In this document: positions 44,802-52,518 of the stretch, piece by piece
Numbering within the stretch: position 1 is the stretch's first letter
Layout of the letters: every line of letters begins with the position of its first letter
Program-made: the position numbers and the translations under genes
Assembly: GCF_900110085.1 (NCBI RefSeq)
Contig: NZ_FOCK01000006.1
Location: forward strand, 62,001 to 126,000
Length of the DNA stretch: 64,000 nucleotides
Source of the DNA: Prevotella sp. ne3005
GTDB taxonomy: Bacteria > Bacteroidota > Bacteroidia > Bacteroidales > Bacteroidaceae
Direction: 5' to 3'
Notes under the pieces: model-generated
Databases searched by the model: none
What the model saw: the letters and a program-made list of their open reading frames with translations, nothing else
Told to the model about the DNA's origin: nothing

Positions 44802-45938
44802 ATGAGAAGAATGATTTTTTGCCTGATGGCAATGGTAAGTGTGCTGACTCTTTCGGCACAAAGTATTTATGATTTTAAGGTAATAAATGATGTAGACCAG
44901 GAGGTATCACTCTCTGAATACAAGGGGAAAGTACTTCTGATTGTCAATACCGCCACCCGCTGTGGATTCACCCCTCAGTACAAGGAGTTGGAGGCTTTGT
45001 ATGAGAAATACCGCAGTGAGGGGTTGGAGATTCTGGACTTCCCCTGTAACCAGTTTGGTCAACAGGCTCCTGGCACTATTCAGGAGATTCACCAGTTCTG
45101 CTCAATCAACTTCGATATTCAGTTCCCACAATTCGACAAGATCGAGGTGAACGGTGCGAATGAGGCTCCCCTCTATACATGGCTGAAGGCTCAGAAAGGC
45201 TTCAGCGGTTTCGATGTCAACGACCAAAGGGGTAAGTTTATGGATGAGATGCTCCGCAAGCAGGATGCCGGTTACGACAAGAAGAGCGACATCAAGTGGA
45301 ACTTCACCAAATTCCTTGTTTCCCGTGACGGACGGGTTCTGAAGCGCTACGAACCGACGGATAAAATGAGCGATATCGAGGCCGATATTTGTATGGAGGT
45401 GAATCCTGTGTTGAGCAGCATCATGGCACGCCGCTCCATCCGCAAGTACCTCGACAAACCCGTGGAGCATGAGAAGCTGGAGGTTATCGTTCGTGCCGGT
45501 ATCAATGCGCCGAGTGGTGTGAATCGTCAGCCATGGATTGTCCGCGTGGTGGAAGACCAGAAACTGATTGCCGATGTAACGGAGGTTTACAAGCAGGAGA
45601 ATGCCGAACAGGTGAAACGCGATAAGGGCTTCAAGAACATGTTCCGTAACGCCCCGAATATTATCTGTGTCTGCACGCCAGCCAACGGCGGTGGTGAGTT
45701 GGATGCCGGTCTGCTTGGCGAGAATATGATGCTGGCTGCGCAATCGATGGGTCTAGGCACTTGCTGCCTGGGAGGTCCCGTGCGTTTCCTGCTGTCAAAT
45801 GAGAAATGCAAGTTCTTCCTTGACCGCCTTGACATTCCTGCCGATTACAAGTTGAATTACATCATCGCCATCGGTTATCCCGACGAACAGCCAGATGCCA
45901 AACCTCGTGATGCTTCTAAAGTGAAGTTTATCAAATAA
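44802..45938 (+). CDS. Glutathione-peroxidase-like domain fused to a nitroreductase domain
   Basis: About 378 residues with a signal peptide (ending LSAQ). The first domain (about 20-185) is a thiol peroxidase of the GPx family: NTATRCGFTPQY carries the peroxidatic Cys, FPCNQFGQQ the resolving region, and WNFTKFLVSRDG the catalytic Trp-Asn. The second (about 190-378) is a nitroreductase-type flavin domain (IMARRSIRKYLDKPV, INAPSGVNRQPW, GLGTCCLGGPVRF). The fusion suggests flavin-driven peroxide or nitro-compound reduction outside the cytoplasm. ATG 44796 is an alternative start. Confidence 0.85.
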   Translation: MRRMIFCLMAMVSVLTLSAQSIYDFKVINDVDQEVSLSEYKGKVLLIVNTATRCGFTPQYKELEALYEKYRSEGLEILDFPCNQFGQQAPGTIQEIHQFCSINFDIQFPQFDKIEVNGANEAPLYTWLKAQKGFSGFDVNDQRGKFMDEMLRKQDAGYDKKSDIKWNFTKFLVSRDGRVLKRYEPTDKMSDIEADICMEVNPVLSSIMARRSIRKYLDKPVEHEKLEVIVRAGINAPSGVNRQPWIVRVVEDQKLIADVTEVYKQENAEQVKRDKGFKNMFRNAPNIICVCTPANGGGELDAGLLGENMMLAAQSMGLGTCCLGGPVRFLLSNEKCKFFLDRLDIPADYKLNYIIAIGYPDEQPDAKPRDASKVKFIK

Positions 45939-45981
45939 TGAAGGGATTATAATTCCTGACGTGTCTTTCGGTGGGGTTCTT

Positions 45982-46275
45982 CTAAGTCCAGAACTCTTTT
46001 TCGCCCGTATCTTCCATCGTGCCCTGACACTTCGGACAGGTTCTCATGTCCCAGATACGGATACGATCGCTACCACATTGCAGACAGAGGCGCCCCACCT
46101 CACTCCTATAAGAAGGAGCCACATCAGCAATGATACCACCCACGACGATATTCTGGATGGTCTTACAATCGGGACATGTCATAGCTGTGATCTGCTGACG
46201 GAACAAACCACGGCCCTCATAGATTTCGGCCTCGTAACCACAAGCCTTACAGCGATATTTCCGTTTCCAAGCCAT
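45982..46275 (-). CDS. Small protein with four CxxC zinc-ribbon motifs
   Basis: A 97-residue soluble protein with two zinc-ribbon units: CKACGYEAE with CPDCK, and CLQCGSD with CPKCQ. I know of no assigned function. It is the last gene downstream of secG on the minus strand, 72 nt apart, and converges with the peroxidase-nitroreductase gene. Confidence 0.7.
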   Translation of the reverse strand: MAWKRKYRCKACGYEAEIYEGRGLFRQQITAMTCPDCKTIQNIVVGGIIADVAPSYRSEVGRLCLQCGSDRIRIWDMRTCPKCQGTMEDTGEKEFWT

Positions 46276-46289
46276 ATGACTTCAATCAA

Positions 46290-46322
46290 TCAGGCTCCCG
46301 ACCACAATGGTTGAGAGCCTGA
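46290..46322 (-). terminator. Possible hairpin between secG and the zinc-ribbon gene
   Basis: TCAGGCTC (46290-46297) and GAGCCTGA (46315-46322) form an 8-bp stem with a 17-nt loop. No long T run follows, so it may be a weak terminator or processing site. Confidence 0.35.
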
Positions 46323-46347
46323 ATTGTATGAGGGAATAACCTAATAC

Positions 46348-46713
46348 TTACTGAGCGGGCTGTGCAGGAGCTGCGGGAGCCTCAGCAGCGGGAGCAGCCT
46401 CTTTCTGCTGGCTGGCACCGAAACCTGGCAGGTTGTTAGGATTGGTGGCAGGAGCCTGATAGTTCTCCATCACCGAGATGTTAGTAGTGGCCTGCGGAGC
46501 CACATAAGCACAAGCAACACTGATGACTACCATGAAGGCAGCGAGAAACCAGGTAGCCTTCTCAATGAAGTCTGTGGTCTTACGCACACCACCAATCTGG
46601 TTGTAGCCTGAGAATTGAGATGCGAGACCGCCACCCTTAGATTCCTGAATGAGCACAATGCCAATCATCAGCAGTGCTGCAATTACGATAAGAATTACAA
46701 ATAATGTGTACAT
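46348..46713 (-). CDS. secG: Protein translocase subunit SecG
   Basis: A 121-residue protein with two membrane segments (about 3-22 and 55-75) and the conserved loop IVLIQESKGGGLASQF between them, the signature of SecG, which assists SecYE in export. The Ala/Pro-rich tail is common in Bacteroidetes SecG. It is 4 nt downstream of the TPR-like gene in a run that also includes lptE and a sigma-54 regulator. Confidence 0.93.
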   Translation of the reverse strand: MYTLFVILIVIAALLMIGIVLIQESKGGGLASQFSGYNQIGGVRKTTDFIEKATWFLAAFMVVISVACAYVAPQATTNISVMENYQAPATNPNNLPGFGASQQKEAAPAAEAPAAPAQPAQ

Positions 46714-46717
46714 TTTT

Positions 46718-47479
46718 TTAACTATATTTTTTATTATTATTTATTATCAATTTCTCTAAAAATCGTATTTGGTCTGCAAAGTAAGCATTTTTTTTCGGAA
46801 ATTGCAAACTTAATCGCTGAATAATTTCAAGAGCCTTCGAATATCTGCCTTGTTTTATGTAAATTCTTGCCAAAGTCTCGGTAAAATACTCTTCTTCAGG
46901 GTCTTTTTCTACAAATTCCGCAACTTTTTCATCTTCAGGAGCCAGCAATGGACCTTCATTGAGCACAATACGACCTTTGTCACTATTTATGAATGAATCT
47001 ATCAGATCCTGACCAGGCATCTGAGGTATCTCTCCGGGCATCATCTCACCCTCGGGTTCGCTCTCCATCAGATAGGCCACATAGTCTACGGCCGCATCAG
47101 CTGGTGTCGGCTTGCGTTTTTCCTTTGGTGCTTCTTCTTTAGGCATCGACTCAAGGAAGTTATCAATGAGGGAAATCGTACGTGAAGCTGATGGCTGGGC
47201 AGTGGTCTCTGCAGTCTGGCTAGCAACCGGTTTGGAAGGACGCAGACGGTAGTGGGCAGCCTCGATCATATCGAAGAGCACACGACGGTCTGTGATATAG
47301 ATTGCAGCACGGCGCAGTTCCTCGTCGAAAGAGGGGTCGTGAAGCAAGAACAGGTTCTGAAGCATCAGCAGGCGAGCCGTCTGGTAGTAAGGATACAATG
47401 CCAGTATCGACCGTAACTCATAGAGCGTATCACGGTCAAGCTGCTCAGGGTGTTTGATGAGTTCTGCTATCCTTACCAT
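46718..47479 (-). CDS. TPR-like protein of the lptE-secG operon
   Basis: A 253-residue soluble protein: a helical N-terminal part (IAELIKHPEQLDRDTLYEL to FDMIEAAHYRL), a low-complexity linker (about 90-130) and a C-terminal TPR-like helix pair (EEYFTETLARIYIKQGRYSK, about 205-225). It resembles conserved Bacteroidetes proteins always found next to lptE and secG, whose role is unknown to me. It lies 24 nt after lptE. Confidence 0.65.
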   Translation of the reverse strand: MVRIAELIKHPEQLDRDTLYELRSILALYPYYQTARLLMLQNLFLLHDPSFDEELRRAAIYITDRRVLFDMIEAAHYRLRPSKPVASQTAETTAQPSASRTISLIDNFLESMPKEEAPKEKRKPTPADAAVDYVAYLMESEPEGEMMPGEIPQMPGQDLIDSFINSDKGRIVLNEGPLLAPEDEKVAEFVEKDPEEEYFTETLARIYIKQGRYSKALEIIQRLSLQFPKKNAYFADQIRFLEKLIINNNKKYS

Positions 47480-47503
47480 TATTCATTTTTAATTATTCAC
47501 TTC

Positions 47504-48025
47504 CTACCAGTTGGCAACCGTTGCATTGAATATCTGCTGGCAGATGTCTTCAATCATCTTCGTGACGAGTTCTTCCTGCACGGAGTTCAGCGACAGTGTG
47601 GAGTCGTAACTTTGTTGTGCCGTAAACTGCTGCTCAAAGTCTTCATTGTGGTTCACGTTATTTGTAAACCTGACGTTGACGGTGATCGACAACTCCGTCA
47701 TAGCCGAATAACCCTCGGCACTGACGGCCTTGTTACGCTGTTCATAGCGCGAAATCTCACCCTCAAGTTTCAGGTCGCCGTTACGCTTCACTTGTTCAAG
47801 TTTCGTATGTGTGCTGAATTCGTCCTTCAGTCTGTTGTTGAACAATGCCTGCATCGGAGCCCATACATAGCTGGCACGGATGGGAAACTCGGCTATCTGG
47901 ATGGTTTTGGTCTTCGTATAATCGATGCTGGCACCGTTGAACTTATAGCTCACGGAACAGGCTGTGATGACAGCGACAAGCATCGCCGTCAAGGCCATCT
48001 TTACATATTTATTGGTCCAATCCAT
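47504..48025 (-). CDS. lptE: LptE family LPS-assembly lipoprotein
   Basis: A 173-residue lipoprotein. The hydrophobic leader ends in the lipobox VITAC, and the mature part opens with SVSYKFNGASIDYTKTKTI, the standard Bacteroidetes LptE start. LptE plugs the LptD barrel that places LPS in the outer leaflet. It overlaps the end of the sigma-54 regulator gene by 17 nt; Met10 (MALTAMLV) is an alternative start. Confidence 0.88.
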   Translation of the reverse strand: MDWTNKYVKMALTAMLVAVITACSVSYKFNGASIDYTKTKTIQIAEFPIRASYVWAPMQALFNNRLKDEFSTHTKLEQVKRNGDLKLEGEISRYEQRNKAVSAEGYSAMTELSITVNVRFTNNVNHNEDFEQQFTAQQSYDSTLSLNSVQEELVTKMIEDICQQIFNATVANW

Positions 48026-49235
48026 ACTGTTTCAGTCTTCGATAGAGTGTACGGTCACTGATGCCCAGTTCCTGTGCTGCCTTCCTGCGATTACCATGGT
48101 TACGCTCCAGGGCTTTCTCAAGCATCTGTTTGCTGATATCATTGAGATTGAGGTTCTCCGGTTCTTTCTCCGGCTCGACATACTCCTCGGCAAAGGCATC
48201 CTCAGCTACAGACTGGATGGGTGCCACAGGCTGGATAGGAGCCAACTGGTTGGATGATGGTAGCTGTACAGTATTGATGGTACGGCCATGCTGTTCCTCA
48301 ATCTGTTTCTTCAGGAGTTCCATCTCACGTCGCATCTCGTTCATACTGCCATGCAACTGTCGTATCATCATATACAGCGTCTCCGTCTCCTGATCGTGTG
48401 AAGCATCATTGCGGTGGTTGATGACAGCCAACTGGGTGGTCTCCTGATCCTGAGGAATAAACTTGCTCAGTACGCTGGCTGTGATTTTCCGTTCTGGCGA
48501 GAGTATCGAGATCTGCTCGGTGATATTCTTCAACTGTCTCACATTGCCAGGCCACTTATATTTCATCAGCAGCTGGCGAGCCCCCTCGTCGAGCACGATA
48601 CGGTCCATCTTATATTTCTCGGCCATCTGCATGGCAAAAAGACGGAACAGCAGGATGATATCCTCTCCACGCTCACGGAGCGGCGGCATCTGGATGGGGA
48701 TGGAGTTCAGACGATAGTAGAGGTCTTCACGGAAACGGCCCTCGCTGATGGCCTTGCGGATATTCAGGTTCGTTGCAGCGACGATACGCACATCGGTCTT
48801 TCTCACTTCAGTGGCACCCACAGGGATATACTCACCCGTCTCGAGCACACGTAGCAGCCTTGCCTGCGTAGCCAAAGGCAGCTCACCCACCTCATCGAGG
48901 AACAGCGTTCCCTTATTGGCCACACCGAAGTAACCAGGTGAGTCGTTGATGGCACCCGTAAAGGAGCCCTTTACGTGGCCGAAGAGTTCTGAGTCAATGG
49001 TTCCCTCGGGGATGGAACCACAGTTAATGGCAAAGTACTTCTCTCGGCGGCGCGGAGAGTTGTCGTGAATCACGCGGGGGATAATCTCCTTACCTACACC
49101 ACTCTCACCCACGATAAGCACACTGAGATCTGTCGGCGCCACCTGAAGGGCTACGTCGAGCACATGGTTCAAAGCATCGCAGTTGCCTACGATATTGTAC
49201 CGTTGTTTGATGGTTTGAAGTTCTGAAGTCTTCAT
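48009..49235 (-). CDS. Sigma-54-dependent transcription activator
   Basis: A protein of about 408 residues: an AAA+ domain with Walker A GESGVGKE, the sigma-54 contact loop GSFTGA (Ser in place of the first Ala), Walker B LFLDEVGEL, and a Fis-type helix-turn-helix at the end (NRRKAAQELGISDRTLYRRL). There is no receiver or other N-terminal sensor, so control must come from another input. The longer frame to 49256 reads through the expected leader; Met 49235 is chosen. It heads the lptE-secG operon, a conserved Bacteroidetes order. Confidence 0.92.
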   Translation of the reverse strand: MKTSELQTIKQRYNIVGNCDALNHVLDVALQVAPTDLSVLIVGESGVGKEIIPRVIHDNSPRRREKYFAINCGSIPEGTIDSELFGHVKGSFTGAINDSPGYFGVANKGTLFLDEVGELPLATQARLLRVLETGEYIPVGATEVRKTDVRIVAATNLNIRKAISEGRFREDLYYRLNSIPIQMPPLRERGEDIILLFRLFAMQMAEKYKMDRIVLDEGARQLLMKYKWPGNVRQLKNITEQISILSPERKITASVLSKFIPQDQETTQLAVINHRNDASHDQETETLYMMIRQLHGSMNEMRREMELLKKQIEEQHGRTINTVQLPSSNQLAPIQPVAPIQSVAEDAFAEEYVEPEKEPENLNLNDISKQMLEKALERNHGNRRKAAQELGISDRTLYRRLKQYGLDQ

Positions 49236-49300
49236 TGAGCTGACAAAATTACACATTATTTCTGAATTATCTGCAATTTTGGCAGATTTTTAACGCAAAA

Positions 49301-50305
49301 TCACTTTTCTTTCTTGTCGAACTTGATCAGCAACAGTCCGATAGCCGTCCAAATAAGTTCTCTGACCCTCACTAAAAGTGCCACGAAAATACCTGCCTGG
49401 GCCGTCATACTGAGACCTTCCGTCGACATCAGGAAGCCACCCTCGCGCCCTCCTAACTGCAAGGGCATGAAGAAAAGCATATTGGCGAAAAGCGTGGTAA
49501 AGGCATAGATGAGCACACACTGTGGAATCGTCACACCGGGCATAATCACCAACAGGATGAAATAGATCTCCAGTGTGGAGAGTAGTCGGCAGGAGAGTTC
49601 CAGAAGCACGGCAGCCACAAACGTACGTGGATTCTGATTGTGGAGGGCGGCAATCTGCGCATCCACCTCAGCCAGTTTTTCCCTGTTACGCTCCACAAAG
49701 GGCTGTGCCCAGCGCTTCACCATGGGGAAATGACTCAGAATGTTCATGCCTGTCACAGCAATACCCCTGCGGTAGCCTATCTGAAAGAACCATATCACAA
49801 CCAGTGCCACACATGCGATAATCGGCAATAGCACATAAGTGAGCGGTGTCATCTTCTGCGTCAGTATATACAGCGGCACCGAGAGGAGCCACAGCCAGAA
49901 ATGACTGTAGATATGGGTCATCACATAAAGAATCACCGACGATGAAGCCCGCTGGGTACCGATTTTCGGTGCGAGCGACATGATACGGTAGGGCTCGCCG
50001 CCCATCAGTCCGCCAGGCGTCGCATAGTTCAGTGCAAAAGCCGAAACGGTGATCTTATAGAGCCACCAGAAACCAATCTTACATTTGCGGCAGACACCCT
50101 GTTCATTACCGATGCTGTCGATAATCAGATACCAGGAATAGGTATTAATGATATAAAGGAATCCCCAGAGTACAAGGGCATTGATAAACCAGTAGCCGGC
50201 ATGTTGGACACCCGCCCAGACTTCCTTGAAGTCGAGTTGGGTCACCATGACAATCAGCACCAGCAGACCGAAGATGAAAAAACCGTTTTGGTATTTCTTC
50301 TTCAT
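49301..50305 (-). CDS. Lysylphosphatidylglycerol synthase TM-region (flippase-like) family protein
   Basis: A 334-residue integral membrane protein with about eight spans and the family segments VSAFALNYATPGGLMGGEPYR and MPLQLGGREGGFL. This is the UPF0104/AglD-like domain without the soluble LPG synthase domain, so it probably moves or handles lipids rather than lysinylating them. It is 3 nt downstream of pdxA on the minus strand. Confidence 0.82.
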   Translation of the reverse strand: MKKKYQNGFFIFGLLVLIVMVTQLDFKEVWAGVQHAGYWFINALVLWGFLYIINTYSWYLIIDSIGNEQGVCRKCKIGFWWLYKITVSAFALNYATPGGLMGGEPYRIMSLAPKIGTQRASSSVILYVMTHIYSHFWLWLLSVPLYILTQKMTPLTYVLLPIIACVALVVIWFFQIGYRRGIAVTGMNILSHFPMVKRWAQPFVERNREKLAEVDAQIAALHNQNPRTFVAAVLLELSCRLLSTLEIYFILLVIMPGVTIPQCVLIYAFTTLFANMLFFMPLQLGGREGGFLMSTEGLSMTAQAGIFVALLVRVRELIWTAIGLLLIKFDKKEK

Positions 50306-50308
50306 CCG

Positions 50309-51358
50309 CTATTCCTCTTGTGGAGTCTTGGAGTCTTTCGCCTTGGGGATGGCAAAGCGCACTTTCTCGCCGTCCTCGCGCTTCTCATGATAGAGTTTGG
50401 GCAGCGGATGTGCCAACGGCTCGTCATAGTCGATGCGATGACGATAGATGTCGACAGCGGTATAGATGGCATGGCGCAGGGAGTCCTCACTGGCAATGCC
50501 TTTTCCGGCAATGTCGAAGGCAGGCCCATGGTCGGGGGTGGTACAGATGGCCGTAATGCCGGCTTTCAGCTTCACACCGTATTCCTGTGAAAGGGTCTTG
50601 AAAGGCACAGTGCCCTGATCGTCATACATTGCCAGCACACCGTCGAAATACTCATACTGATGGTTGCCGAAGAAATCGTCGGCAGCAAAGGGACCGAAAG
50701 CCTGGATACCCTCTTTCTCCATCGCCTCGATAGCGGGACGGATCACATCCTTCTCCTCTGTCCCCTCCTGCGGATTCAGGGCCAGCACAGCCAGACGCGG
50801 ATTGGAGATACGGAAGTCGCGCTTCAGACTCGTGTGAAACAGCCTTCCCTTCTCGGCAATCTTCTCCATGCTCAGGGCCTGAGCCACGTCCTTAATAGGC
50901 AGGTGGTTGGTAACCAGACCGATACGCACCCTATCGCCTAACATCACGAGTAGCGACTTATCCTCCTTGGCAGGGTTAGGATTAGGTCTCACAGGAGCCA
51001 GCACCAGCACATCGTAGAGACCTTTCTGCAGGTCTTCCTTGGCACGCTGCATGGCCTTTTTGGCAGCCTCAGCCGACTCGTCGGTAGGAACACCGAGTTC
51101 CACCTTCACCTCATCGTCGAAGGTGGCCAGCAGGTTCAGTTTTCCCTCACGGGCTTCTTCAGCCGAACCAATGATGCTGAAGGGAGTCTCCAGATTCATG
51201 GTCTTGCGATGAAAAGAAGCCACCTTGGGAGAACCATATATAATAGGTGTACACAAATCCAGCATCATGGGATCCTCGAAAGCCTTGAAAATCACCTCAT
51301 ATCCGATGCCGTTAGTGTCGCCGTGCGTGATAGCCACGCGAATCTTTCTATCTTCCAT
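50309..51358 (-). CDS. pdxA: 4-hydroxythreonine-4-phosphate dehydrogenase PdxA
   Basis: A 349-residue enzyme recognised by VAITHGDTNGIGYEVIFKA at the start, the metal-binding His regions (LPIKDVAQAL and HTSLKRDFRI) and ALNPQEG and AMYDDQGTVPFK later. PdxA oxidises 4-phosphohydroxy-L-threonine in de novo pyridoxal-phosphate synthesis. Its leader has the GGTAAAAAGG repeat, part of which encodes the last residues of RlmN upstream. The next gene is 3 nt away. Confidence 0.93.
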   Translation of the reverse strand: MEDRKIRVAITHGDTNGIGYEVIFKAFEDPMMLDLCTPIIYGSPKVASFHRKTMNLETPFSIIGSAEEAREGKLNLLATFDDEVKVELGVPTDESAEAAKKAMQRAKEDLQKGLYDVLVLAPVRPNPNPAKEDKSLLVMLGDRVRIGLVTNHLPIKDVAQALSMEKIAEKGRLFHTSLKRDFRISNPRLAVLALNPQEGTEEKDVIRPAIEAMEKEGIQAFGPFAADDFFGNHQYEYFDGVLAMYDDQGTVPFKTLSQEYGVKLKAGITAICTTPDHGPAFDIAGKGIASEDSLRHAIYTAVDIYRHRIDYDEPLAHPLPKLYHEKREDGEKVRFAIPKAKDSKTPQEE

Positions 51359-51374
51359 ATATTTTTACCTTTTT

Positions 51375-52418
51375 TTATTCTTTTACCTTTTTACTTTTCA
51401 TAGCTGTACTGAGCAGTCCGCAGGCAGCAAAGATGTCCTGTCCCCGACTGGCACGGATGGTCGTAAACACCCCATGCTTCGTCAGGTAGTCGCGCAACGA
51501 CTCCATGCGTTTCTCATCTGCTCCGGGCAGATCCACATCAGGAATCTCGTGAAACCGGATCAGGTTCACCCTGCACTCCAGCCCCTCCAGCAGTCTGACA
51601 ATCTCACGGGCATGGGTTGTCGAGTCGTTCAAACCTGCAAAACAGATATACTCAAACGAGCAACGGCGCTGATGGGTGAAATCATACTGCCTCAACAGCT
51701 CTACCACCTCCGTAATCGACATCTGCCTCTCTGCAGGCATCAGCTGCCTACGCTGCTCTGGCAGGGGACTGTGCATCGAGATGGCCACATGGCACTCGCT
51801 CTCATCGAGAAACCGTTTCAGCTTATTCTTCACCCCCACACTACTTACCGTGATACGCTTCGGACTCCAGGCATAGCCATAGTCGGCCGTCAGTATCTGG
51901 GTAGCACGCAATACGTTGTCGAGGTTATCCATCGGTTCCCCTTGTCCCATGAATACAATATTCGTCAGCGACTCCCTTTCAGGAAGGGCATAGACCTGAT
52001 TCAGGATATCTCCCGCCGACAGGTTTCCTTCAAAGCCCTGCTTTCCCGTCTGACAGAAAAGACAGTTCATCTTACAGCCCACCTGGCAAGAGACACAGAG
52101 CGTGGCGCGGTCGCCGTCAGGGATATACACCGTTTCCACGAATTGCTGTCCGTCACCCACGGGAAAGAGATACTTCACGGTACCGTCAACGGAGCGCTGG
52201 CAGTCGATAGGTTCCCTGGCTCCCACGGTATACAGTTCGGAGAGCCGCTCGCGATTTGCCTTGGAGATATTGGTCATCTCGTCGATACCCATCACGTGCT
52301 GCTGATAAAGCCATTTCGCCAACTGCCCTGCCGTAAACTGGGGCATTCCCAGTTCCTTGACAGCAGCCTTCAGTTCGTCGAGGCTCATACCTAGCAATAC
52401 CTTCTTTTCGCCGTTCAT
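51375..52418 (-). CDS. rlmN: Dual-specificity rRNA/tRNA adenine C2-methyltransferase RlmN
   Basis: A 347-residue radical-SAM enzyme with the cluster motif CKMNCLFC and the C-terminal methyl-carrier Cys in AACGLLS. RlmN methylates A2503 of 23S rRNA and A37 of some tRNAs. A minus-strand -7 box TACCTTTG lies at 52434-52441. Its last residues, MKSKKVKE, are encoded within the A-rich leader repeat of pdxA. Confidence 0.95.
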   Translation of the reverse strand: MNGEKKVLLGMSLDELKAAVKELGMPQFTAGQLAKWLYQQHVMGIDEMTNISKANRERLSELYTVGAREPIDCQRSVDGTVKYLFPVGDGQQFVETVYIPDGDRATLCVSCQVGCKMNCLFCQTGKQGFEGNLSAGDILNQVYALPERESLTNIVFMGQGEPMDNLDNVLRATQILTADYGYAWSPKRITVSSVGVKNKLKRFLDESECHVAISMHSPLPEQRRQLMPAERQMSITEVVELLRQYDFTHQRRCSFEYICFAGLNDSTTHAREIVRLLEGLECRVNLIRFHEIPDVDLPGADEKRMESLRDYLTKHGVFTTIRASRGQDIFAACGLLSTAMKSKKVKE

Positions 52419-52433
52419 CGTCTATTTTTTGTG

Positions 52434-52492
52434 CAAAGGTACAAAAAAAATATTGAATTATTTGGTATTCTCGGAAAATATTACGAATTTTG
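52434..52492. promoter_or_regulatory. Divergent promoters of rlmN and the fusion gene
   Basis: The minus-strand -7 box TACCTTTG (52434-52441) serves rlmN. On the plus strand TTTG (52461-52464), 20 nt and GAATTTTG (52485-52492) serve the large fusion gene at 52519. Confidence 0.6.
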
Positions 52493-52518
52493 CACCTTAT
52501 TAATATACTTTTTATTCC

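Noticed and set aside
48009..49235. Two-component response regulator of the NtrC type
   Set aside because: The receiver domain is absent; the protein begins within about 10 residues of the AAA+ region.
51225..52394. 389-codon plus-strand frame
   Set aside because: Antisense to rlmN and the start of pdxA, both confidently identified.
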